NCBI GenBank assembly: GCA_031259935.1
Contig: JAIRKV010000063.1
Span: 1 to 6,109, forward strand
Direction: 5' to 3'
From: Prevotellaceae bacterium
Lineage (GTDB): Bacteria; Bacteroidota; Bacteroidia; Bacteroidales; UBA932
DNA: 6,109 nucleotides
In this document: positions 1 through 4,627 of the stretch, in pieces
How the letters are laid out: every line of letters starts with the position of its first letter
How positions within the stretch are numbered: the stretch's first letter is position 1
Made by a program: the position numbers and the translations under genes
Notes under the pieces: model-generated
The model's database searches: none
Seen by the model: only the letters and a program-made list of their open reading frames with translations
Told to the model about the DNA's origin: nothing

Positions 1-180
1 GCCGAAAACGTATGGCGATATATCAGAACAAATGGAGGTTTTAAGAACAAGACTTTCAACACAATAGAAGAAGTTGAAAAATGTTTGTGCCATGCTGTTA
101 ACAATTTATTATCAGACAAAAAAACAGTAAAATCAAGTACCGGATTTAAATGGATTATGAATGCAATTAAGGTGTTATGA
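1..180 (+). CDS. IS630-family transposase, C-terminal part (cut by window edge)
   Basis: The first 180 bases read as 59 residues followed by TGA, entering from outside the window. The fragment starts A-E-N-V-W-R-Y-I-R. This matches the IS630/Tc1-mariner DDE transposase region around the third catalytic acid (typical form NPxExxW), so E2 is likely the catalytic glutamate and W5 the conserved tryptophan. The remaining ~50 residues are the usual charged, helical tail. The protein would cut and paste its own element, normally at TA dinucleotides. Only this tail is visible, so whether the upstream gene is intact or split cannot be judged. The stop is immediately followed by TAG and then by IS5-type coding sequence, leaving no normal downstream spacer. 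Family assignment rests on motif memory only. Confidence 0.72.
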   Translation, partial: AENVWRYIRTNGGFKNKTFNTIEEVEKCLCHAVNNLLSDKKTVKSSTGFKWIMNAIKVL

Positions 181-183
181 TAG

Positions 184-368
184 CGGTTGAGTATGAGCAA
201 AAGACGCTGGGTTGTCGAACGCACTTTTGGAGGCATGAAACGCTGGTTCAGAACAGGGCGAGCGCGGTACAAAGGTTTGGAAAAACTCACGCCCAACATT
301 TACTTGAAGCCATAGCGTACAATTTATATCGTGCGCCGGGCATTATTGTGGCAAATGCAAAAAAATAA
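184..368 (+). pseudogene. IS5-family transposase remnant, 5'-truncated and frameshifted
   Basis: Two reading frames must be joined to give the C-terminus of an IS5-family DDE transposase. Frame 1 (from about 184) gives S-K-R-R-W-V-V-E-R-T-F-G-G-M-K-R-W and then a basic stretch up to G-L-E-K. It carries the R-(3)-E-(6)-K part of the IS5 C1 signature, with catalytic E encoded at 217-219 and K at 238-240. The tyrosine position of that signature is serine. After the five-A run at 281-285 the family-like sequence continues in frame 3 as T-H-A-Q-H-L-L-E-A-I-A-Y-N-L-Y-R-A-P-G-I, ending at 368. Frame 1 alone stops at 313-315. Everything upstream of about 184, including the first two catalytic aspartates, is missing, so the copy should be inactive. 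A 63-codon frame from 177 exists, but its first half is out of frame with the transposase and is not a real start. Confidence 0.75.
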
Positions 369-463
369 GAAAATAATATCAAAAAAAAGCACTTTTTGAG
401 CAAAAAATCGCCAAAAAATCTAAAAACCCGCCTGAAAACATGTTTCAAAAATTAACTTTGACA

Positions 464-483
464 AAAAAACTCAAAAGTTTTTT
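464..483 (+). terminator. AT-rich hairpin ending in T-run, possible weak terminator
   Basis: AAAAAACT (464-471) pairs with AGTTTTTT (476-483) around a CAAA loop, giving an 8-bp stem whose right arm ends in six T. It sits about 95 bp after the IS5 transposase stop and could end transcription leaving that remnant. The stem has only one G-C pair, so it is thermodynamically weak and may simply reflect A/T runs. Confidence 0.25.
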
Positions 484-501
484 CGATAAATCAAGTTTAT
501 T

Positions 502-520
502 GAGGTTTTGCAAAGGTCTC
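502..520 (+). repeat. Candidate right terminal repeat of the IS5 remnant
   Basis: The 19-bp sequence GAGGTTTTGCAAAGGTCTC has a palindromic TTTGCAAA core. Its reverse complement starts GAGACCTTTGCAAAA, which resembles terminal inverted repeats I remember from some IS5-family elements. It lies about 130 bp after the transposase stop, a reasonable position for an IS end. The partner repeat would lie in the deleted left part, so this is recognition from memory only. Confidence 0.35.
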
Positions 521-628
521 ATTATTTGGTTTATTTTCATTTTTATTTTTATTGATGCAAATTTAATCATTCCGTTTTTTTCTGCAAACATAGGATGACG
601 TGCTTTCTTTTTTATTATTCATTTTTTA

Positions 629-774
629 ATTCCGTAGGAATTGCATATCGGTAGAAACTATATCTCTTTATGCAGCACGTGCGGGTTACCGCAAATGACT
701 TGAAAAACCGCCGCTGCTCCGCACGTAATCTTTGGTTGCGGCAAATTTCTATAAATATTTGTCCCTAACGGGAT
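629..774. repeat. Inverted-repeat, MITE-like structured element (146 bp)
   Basis: Two related 29-base units sit at the ends in opposite orientation: 629-657 on the plus strand and 746-774 on the minus strand. Each has a small stem-loop at its outer end (AATTCC-GTA-GGAATT at 628-642; TCCC-TAAC-GGGA at 762-773), an ATAT core and a TAGAAA inner end. Ungapped, they match at 17 of 29 positions by my count. Between them is a GC-rich centre with its own perfect 8-bp inverted arms, ACGTGCGG (677-684) and CCGCACGT (719-726). CCGCAA (689-694) and TTGCGG (736-741) also pair. The nested symmetry suggests a cruciform or a folded transcript. The end units resemble short stem-loop repeats that I recall scattered through Bacteroidota genomes, but no target-site duplication can be defended because both flanks are T-runs. 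Confidence 0.5.
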
Positions 775-819
775 ATTTTTTTGTTTTTATTCATTTATTT
801 TGCTGGATTAACTTCGTTG

Positions 820-868
820 AGCTCCGCTGCGCTTCGGTTGCTTCGTCGCTGCGTTCCTCGCAATGACG
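820..868. repeat. GC-rich dispersed-repeat-like block
   Basis: This 49-bp block is far richer in G and C than its surroundings. Inside it are two adjacent 22-bp units (825-846 and 847-868), both starting CGCTGCG and sharing C/G/T-rich wording. Read on the minus strand it begins CGTCATTGCGAGGAACGCAG, which resembles a repeat I remember from intergenic regions of many unrelated bacterial genomes. It encodes nothing recognisable. The repeat identity is from memory and not checked. Confidence 0.5.
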
Positions 869-913
869 TTTTGTTCTTTAAATTTTTAAATCTTTAAATT
901 TTTAAACGTCATT
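862..913. repeat. 10-bp inverted repeat enclosing a 16-bp tandem duplication
   Basis: AATGACGTTT (862-871) and AAACGTCATT (904-913) are exact inverted copies about 32 bp apart. Between them TCTTTAAATTTTTAAA occurs twice in perfect tandem (875-890 and 891-906), the second copy running into the right arm. The left arm overlaps the end of the GC-rich block at 820-868, so the two may be one element whose end was copied in inverse orientation. Confidence 0.55.
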
Positions 914-1094
914 TGTATTTATAACAAATGATTTCAGTGCTTGTTAAAGAGCGACTGAATATCAAACTTATCATGAAAACTGATTTGTCAGTAAAGGCTT
1001 AACAGTCTGATTGAATGGTGTGAATGTAAAATCATTTTAATAACATGTTTTAATATTGTATATGATTTAATTTCAAATTTTCACATCAAAATTA

Positions 1095-1124
1095 TTTCTT
1101 AATCACAATTTATTTATACCTTCG
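1095..1124 (+). promoter_or_regulatory. Candidate Bacteroidota-type promoter for the asparaginase gene
   Basis: TACCTTCG at 1117-1124 fits the TAnnTTTG -7 element with one mismatch and is followed by CAC, as often seen. TTTC at 1095-1098, 18 bp upstream, is a weak match to the -33 TTTG/TTG element. Transcription would start near 1131, leaving a short leader of about 15 bases before the ATG at 1146. There is no Shine-Dalgarno sequence in that leader. Confidence 0.45.
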
Positions 1125-1145
1125 CACAATAAAATCATAATAATA

Positions 1146-2168
1146 ATGGAGACATCAGTACTTGTAATATATACAGGCGGCACAATAGGAATGAAGCAAA
1201 ATGCGAAAACAGAAACGCTGGTTCCGTTTGATTTCAGCGAAATAGAAAAGGAAGTTCCCGAATTAAAACAGTTCAAATATAAATTAGATACGCATTCATT
1301 CAAAAATCCCATAGATTCTTCAAATATCGATCCTTCATTCTGGTCAAATATTGCAACAATTATAAAAAACAATTATGATTTGTATAATGGATTTGTGATT
1401 CTTCACGGAACGGATACTATGTCGTATTCGGCATCAGCGCTAAGTTTTATGCTGGAAAATTTGAGCAAACCGGTGATTTTCACAGGTTCTCAATTACCAA
1501 TAAATTTAGTCCGTACAGATGGAAAAGAAAATATTTTGTCGGCAATAGAAATAGCCGCATCGCAGCAGGACGGAAGACCTGCAGTTCCTGAAGTCTGTAT
1601 ATTTTTTGGAAATACGTTGTTTCGTGGAAACAGGACGACAAAACAGAGTGCAGAAGATTTTAGTGCATTTTGTTCACATAATTATCCGGCGCTGGCAAAA
1701 TTGGGCGTGAAAATCAAGTATAATTCGTCGGCAATTGCAAAGCCAAAATCGAATGAAGTGTTAAAAATTTACACGGAAATGGATACTTCGGTTACAGGAT
1801 TAAAAATTTTTCCGGGAATAAATTGTGATTTTATTGATAAAATATTGAATATAAAAGGATTAAAAGGCATCGTAATTGAAACTTTTGGTTCGGGAAATGC
1901 TCCTACATCCGAAAAATTTTTGTCAAAATTTAAAGCTGCAATTGACAGCGGTTTAATAGTACTCAATATTACTCAGTGTCAAGTGGGAAGCGTAGAAATG
2001 GACCTTTATGAAACAGGAACTTTATTCAAAAAAACAGGAGTGATTTGTGGAAAAGATATGACATTTGAAGCAGCAATAACGAAGTTGTCGTTCTTATTGG
2101 CTAATAATAAGACAGTTACAGAAATAAAAGAAAAATTGCAAGAATCATTACGAGGAGAAATTTCTTAA
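1146..2168 (+). CDS. ansA: Type I (cytoplasmic) L-asparaginase
   Basis: The gene encodes a 340-residue enzyme hydrolysing L-asparagine to aspartate and ammonia. Length and motif order match the bacterial type I family (E. coli AnsA is 338 residues). The first signature is V-I-Y-T-G-G-T-I-G-M at 7-16, with nucleophile T10. The second is H-G-T-D-T-M at 87-92, supplying T89 and D90. K166 in R-T-T-K completes the T-D-K triad. Further family blocks are F-T-G-S-Q-L-P (112-118), R-T-D-G-K-E-N (123-129), F-G-S-G-N-A-P (247-253), T-Q-C (276-278) and L-R-G-E near the end. There is no signal peptide, so it should act in the cytosol. ATG 1146 is the first in-frame start and leaves the N-terminal motif at its usual distance. 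At the position of E. coli R240, linked from memory to the allosteric asparagine site, this protein has E245. Downstream exbB starts 135 bp later behind its own candidate promoter. Confidence 0.95.
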   Translation: METSVLVIYTGGTIGMKQNAKTETLVPFDFSEIEKEVPELKQFKYKLDTHSFKNPIDSSNIDPSFWSNIATIIKNNYDLYNGFVILHGTDTMSYSASALSFMLENLSKPVIFTGSQLPINLVRTDGKENILSAIEIAASQQDGRPAVPEVCIFFGNTLFRGNRTTKQSAEDFSAFCSHNYPALAKLGVKIKYNSSAIAKPKSNEVLKIYTEMDTSVTGLKIFPGINCDFIDKILNIKGLKGIVIETFGSGNAPTSEKFLSKFKAAIDSGLIVLNITQCQVGSVEMDLYETGTLFKKTGVICGKDMTFEAAITKLSFLLANNKTVTEIKEKLQESLRGEIS

Positions 2169-2175
2169 TATTTTG

Positions 2176-2204
2176 TTGTAATAAAAAATTTTTTTGTAAT
2201 TTGG
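2176..2204 (+). promoter_or_regulatory. Candidate Bacteroidota-type promoter for the exbB operon
   Basis: TTG at 2176-2178 and TAATTTGG at 2197-2204 are separated by 18 bp, close to the Bacteroidota TTG / TAnnTTTG arrangement, though the -7 element is imperfect. It would give a leader of roughly 90 bases, very AT-rich and without obvious structure, ahead of the exbB ATG. No intrinsic terminator is visible between the asparaginase stop and this site, so read-through from ansA is also possible. Confidence 0.4.
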
Positions 2205-2303
2205 CGACCTCAAACTGAACATATAGATGATGAAAAGTAAAATTTTAAAATACATATTTGAATTAATAAAAAACAAAAAATTAAAAATTAAATTTAAAGA
2301 GCC

Positions 2304-3023
2304 ATGAAAAAACTATTTATGTTTTTAGCAGCAGCAGGAACATCCGTTGTTGCAAATTTAGCAATTGCACAAGATGCAGTAGAACCAGCAGTTCCTTTGC
2401 ATCAAACACTTAAGAAAAACTTTATTGATGGGGGACCATTGTTTATGACCCCGATTATTTTGTGTCTTATTTTAGGGTTAGCATTTATAATCGAAAGGAT
2501 TATTTATTTGAATTTAGCAGACAAAAACACAAAAGACCTTGTGTTTGATGTTGAAGCAGCGCTGGAACGCGGCGGTGTTGAAGCAGCAAAAAATCTTTGC
2601 CGCAACACACGCGGACCTGTTGCAAGTATTTTTTATCAAGGTCTCGATCGCGCAGGCGAAGGTGTTGAAATGGTAGAAAAAGCTGTTGTAAACTACGGCG
2701 GAGTACAAATGGGTAAACTGGAAAGCAATCTGTCGTGGATAGCCTTGTTTATTGCCATTTCGCCTTCATTAGGATTTTTGGGAACAGTTATCGGTATGGT
2801 ACAGGCTTTCAACGCAATCGAACAGGCAGGTCAAATTTCACCGACAGTTGTTGCCGGCGGTATGAAAGTTGCTCTTATTACAACTGTTGCCGGTCTTATT
2901 GTAGCTATTCTTCTTCAACTTTTCTACAACTACATTCTCGCAAAAATTGACAGCATTGTTAATAAAATGGAAGATGCATCAATTACGCTTGTGGATTTAG
3001 TTATAAAAAATAAAAACAAATAA
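2304..3023 (+). CDS. exbB: ExbB/TolQ/MotA-family proton channel protein
   Basis: This 239-residue inner-membrane protein belongs to the MotA/TolQ/ExbB family, which forms the pentameric ring around ExbD and uses the proton gradient to energise TonB-dependent outer-membrane transport or Tol-like functions. A hydrophobic N-terminus ending A-I-A-Q (cleavage possible after residue 22) precedes the core. TM1 is at about 46-69, a cytoplasmic helical domain at 70-140, TM2 at 143-166 and TM3 at 186-210. The conserved family block L-G-F-L-G-T-V-I-G-M-V-Q-A-F lies at 157-170, and A-L-I-T-T-V-A-G at 190-197. The cleavable-looking leader is seen in many family members with an extended periplasmic N-terminus. 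It is the first gene of a tight operon, with the next start only 5 bp after its stop. Whether it serves TonB or a Tol-like partner cannot be told here because neither gene is in the window. Confidence 0.92.
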   Translation: MKKLFMFLAAAGTSVVANLAIAQDAVEPAVPLHQTLKKNFIDGGPLFMTPIILCLILGLAFIIERIIYLNLADKNTKDLVFDVEAALERGGVEAAKNLCRNTRGPVASIFYQGLDRAGEGVEMVEKAVVNYGGVQMGKLESNLSWIALFIAISPSLGFLGTVIGMVQAFNAIEQAGQISPTVVAGGMKVALITTVAGLIVAILLQLFYNYILAKIDSIVNKMEDASITLVDLVIKNKNK

Positions 3024-3028
3024 TAATC

Positions 3029-3481
3029 ATGTCAAGGAAAACATTAAATATAATAACAATAATCCTGTTTGTTGTTTCTATTATTATAGGAATTTTCACA
3101 TTTGTTAATGCCTCTGCAATAAAAGACGGAGAATCAGGATTATTAAATCCACTGTTTTACTGGACACTTGTATTGCTTATTATAACAGTGGTTTTAGCAT
3201 TGCTGTTGCCGCTTCCTGCAATACTTCGCAATCCTAAATTGCTGAGGCGGACACTGTTTATTATTGCAGGAATTGTTGTTGCTGTTGGCGTCGTTTATCT
3301 CTTATCGAAAGGCGCTCCCGACAAAGAAGAAATAATGAAGACCTTAACACCGATACAGCAAGACGAATATACATCAAGTTCGCTTGTTGCAAATATGAAC
3401 ATAATTGCAGTTGAAATCGCATTATTACTGGCAATTGTTGCAGTTTTATGGTCTGCAATTAAAGGAATTGTTAAAAAATAA
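3029..3481 (+). CDS. Four-helix membrane protein of unknown function in the exbBD operon
   Basis: The product is a 150-residue, strongly hydrophobic protein with four predicted membrane segments: about 6-26, 43-63, 75-93 and 120-146. Loops are short. The longest, at 94-119, is charged (K-G-A-P-D-K-E-E) and probably lies on the same side as the 27-42 loop only if helix 3 and 4 topology is regular. Both ends are basic (M-S-R-K at the start, K-G-I-V-K-K at the end), which favours both termini in the cytoplasm. I see no catalytic or metal-binding motif. The gene starts 5 bp after exbB and ends 20 bp before exbD1, so it is surely co-transcribed. I recall uncharacterised membrane proteins in this slot in other Bacteroidota exbBD operons. 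A role as accessory subunit or assembly factor of the motor is inference from position only. Confidence 0.85.
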   Translation: MSRKTLNIITIILFVVSIIIGIFTFVNASAIKDGESGLLNPLFYWTLVLLIITVVLALLLPLPAILRNPKLLRRTLFIIAGIVVAVGVVYLLSKGAPDKEEIMKTLTPIQQDEYTSSSLVANMNIIAVEIALLLAIVAVLWSAIKGIVKK

Positions 3482-3501
3482 ATTTTGTAAAAAAACCAAT
3501 T

Positions 3502-4086
3502 ATGGCAAGAAAAAAGAAAGAAATGCCCGAACTAAACGGCGCCGGTATGTCCGACATATCGTTTCTTTTGCTTTGCTTCTTTTTGATGACGTCAAGTATG
3601 GATCAAAGTATGGGAATACATCGCGTTTTGCCTCCCATACCGCCGGAAGACCAAAAAATAGAAAATCAAATTAAAGGTCATAATGTATTACAGGTTCTTG
3701 TTGATGGACAGGACAGGCTTTCTGTAAATGCAAAAGTAATGGATTTAAGAGATTTGAAAGATGCGGCTAAAGAATTTATTCTGAATCCGACAAACGACCC
3801 ATCAAAATCAAGTAAAAAAGATGAAGATATACCGGGCATAGGAATATATCCGGTATCAGAAGCAGTTATTTCATTGCAAAACGTACGCAGTACAAGTTAT
3901 GAAGCATATCTGAAAGTACAGAACGAACTTACCAAAGCGTATAACGAATTGCGCGATGAAGTGGCTCGTGAAAAATTCGGCAGAAAATTTGCAGACCTGG
4001 ACAATGCGCAACGTGATGCAATTACCAAAATTTACAGGCAAAGAATATCGGAATCACCGCCGAAAGATACTCGTAAAAAGAAATAG
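3502..4086 (+). CDS. exbD: ExbD/TolR-family biopolymer transport protein, first copy
   Basis: The product is a 194-residue single-span protein of the ExbD/TolR family, the stator-pore partner of ExbB that couples proton flow to movement of TonB or TolA. A basic N-terminus (M-A-R-K-K-K) is followed by G-A-G-M-S-D-I-S-F-L-L-L and a membrane helix at about 17-33. D18 is the conserved proton-carrying aspartate (D25 in E. coli ExbD). After the helix comes a proline-rich stretch L-P-P-I-P-P (43-48), then the periplasmic domain, which includes V-I-S-L-Q-N (122-127) and a long charged helix near 133-157. It is longer than E. coli ExbD (about 141 residues), with a lysine-rich insert near 100-110 and a basic tail. 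The start at 3502 puts the aspartate at the usual distance from the N-terminus. It differs clearly from the second ExbD just downstream, so the pair are paralogues with probably distinct jobs. Confidence 0.9.
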   Translation: MARKKKEMPELNGAGMSDISFLLLCFFLMTSSMDQSMGIHRVLPPIPPEDQKIENQIKGHNVLQVLVDGQDRLSVNAKVMDLRDLKDAAKEFILNPTNDPSKSSKKDEDIPGIGIYPVSEAVISLQNVRSTSYEAYLKVQNELTKAYNELRDEVAREKFGRKFADLDNAQRDAITKIYRQRISESPPKDTRKKK

Positions 4087-4090
4087 GAGG
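4085..4090 (+). promoter_or_regulatory. Perfect Shine-Dalgarno site before the second exbD
   Basis: AGGAGG overlaps the last two bases of the exbD1 TAG stop and lies 7 bp before the ATG at 4098, the ideal spacing. No other gene start in this window has a comparable site. In Bacteroidota most genes lack one because the 16S anti-Shine-Dalgarno tail is sequestered on the ribosome. The site fixes the exbD2 start with good confidence. Confidence 0.7.
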
Positions 4091-4097
4091 AATTACA

Positions 4098-4562
4098 ATG
4101 GCAAAATTTACAGGAAAAAAAGGTAAAAAACTTGCAGGATTCAGTACTGCATCAATGGGCGACATTGTGTTTATCCTGCTGTTCTTTTTTATGGTAACAA
4201 CAACAATGCGCGAAAGCGAAGTAAAAGTAAGAACAGACGTACCAAAGGCTTCGGAAGTTGCAAAATTAGACCGTAAAGACCTTACGGTTTATATTAATAT
4301 AGGACCTCCTATTGCATCCGAACAGGCAAGATATGGTACGGATACCCGCATTCAGTTGAACGATTCTTTTAAAACCGTTGACGATATTCGTAATTTTATA
4401 GCAGCTTTCCGCGAAGGAATGGATGAAAAAGACCGTCCGTACATGACAACAGCCCTTAAAATAGATAAAGAAACAAAAATGGGCGTTGTGTCGGATGTTA
4501 AAGAAGAACTGAGACGCTGTCAAGCATTGAAGATTATGTACAATGCTCTTAAAGCAGAATAA
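4098..4562 (+). CDS. exbD: ExbD/TolR-family biopolymer transport protein, second copy
   Basis: The product is a 154-residue second ExbD/TolR-type protein. A lysine- and glycine-rich cytoplasmic tail (residues 1-14) leads into S-T-A-S-M-G-D-I-V-F-I-L-L and a membrane helix at about 20-36. D22 is the conserved pore aspartate. The periplasmic part ends with T-A-L-K-I-D-K-E-T-K-M-G-V-V (117-130) and V-K-E-E-L-R-R-C-Q-A-L-K-I (134-146), which match the C-terminal ExbD fold. The extra ~80 residues between resemble the family's beta-sheet domain but are poorly conserved. It starts 11 bp after the exbD1 stop behind the only strong Shine-Dalgarno in the window, and a strong terminator follows 18 bp after its stop, so it is the last gene of the operon. 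Two unlike ExbDs after one ExbB is a common Bacteroidota arrangement, and heterodimers within one ExbB ring are conceivable. Confidence 0.9.
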   Translation: MAKFTGKKGKKLAGFSTASMGDIVFILLFFFMVTTTMRESEVKVRTDVPKASEVAKLDRKDLTVYINIGPPIASEQARYGTDTRIQLNDSFKTVDDIRNFIAAFREGMDEKDRPYMTTALKIDKETKMGVVSDVKEELRRCQALKIMYNALKAE

Positions 4563-4580
4563 AATTAAGTTATAACAATA

Positions 4581-4612
4581 AAAGAGGTGTGTAAACGCCT
4601 CTTTTTATTTTT
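4581..4612 (+). terminator. Strong intrinsic terminator ending the exbB-exbD2 operon
   Basis: AAAGAGGTGT (4581-4590) pairs with ACGCCTCTTT (4595-4604) over 10 bp, with one G-T wobble, around a GTAA loop of the stable GNRA type. The right arm runs directly into a T-rich tract to 4612. It lies 18 bp after exbD2 and 15 bp before the phosphatase ATG, so it separates the two transcription units. Because the phosphatase start is so close, its promoter would have to overlap this hairpin, or it depends on partial read-through. Confidence 0.88.
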
Positions 4613-4627
4613 AGTTGAAAAATAATA

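Larger units (their letters stand above)
181..520 (+). mobile_element. Remnant of an IS5-family element (right part)
   Basis: This stretch contains the transposase remnant plus about 150 bp of AT-rich DNA after its stop. The right limit is placed at a sequence resembling a terminal repeat at 502-520, but the left end of the element is not in the window, so the matching terminal repeat cannot be checked. The left limit is the junction with the IS630-type sequence. Internal DNA after 368 contains A/T runs, a short direct repeat (CAAAAAATC at 401-409 and 412-420) and a hairpin at 464-483. The boundaries are inferred from the coding remnant. Confidence 0.45.
521..1145. other. Gene-free, repeat-rich intergenic region
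   Basis: I find no convincing gene in these 625 bases. The stretch holds the inverted-repeat element at 629-774, the GC-rich block at 820-868, the tandem-repeat hairpin at 862-913 and, at its right end, the asparaginase promoter. Between 914 and 1094 the sequence is ordinary AT-rich spacer with only small hairpins (911-929 and 979-992) and a 24-codon open frame at 928-1002 that has no visible support. No tRNA, rRNA, riboswitch or CRISPR pattern is recognisable. Confidence 0.6.

Noticed and set aside
177..368. A 63-codon open frame on the plus strand, possibly a small independent protein
   Set aside because: Only its second half (from about 286) resembles anything, and that part continues the IS5 transposase whose first half lies in frame 1. 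The ATG at 177 overlaps the IS630 stop and is not a real start.
401..420. Short direct repeat CAAAAAATC suggesting a CRISPR or iteron array
   Set aside because: There are only two 9-bp copies made of A-runs, with no regular spacing or further units.
911..929. Hairpin ATTTGT...ACAAAT as a terminator or regulatory site
   Set aside because: The stem is six weak base pairs with a 7-base loop and no T-tract, which is expected by chance in this AT-rich DNA.
979..992. Hairpin ACTGA-TTTG-TCAGT upstream of ansA as an operator
   Set aside because: It is a five-bp stem with no repeats nearby and lies well upstream of the candidate promoter; there is no support beyond chance.
928..1002. A 24-codon open frame in the intergenic region
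   Set aside because: There is no ribosome site, no promoter signal just upstream and no recognisable sequence; such short frames are expected by chance.
3405..3674. An 89-codon plus-strand frame overlapping the four-helix protein and exbD1
   Set aside because: It runs out of frame across two well-supported genes and its translation shows no domain-like pattern; it is a shadow frame.
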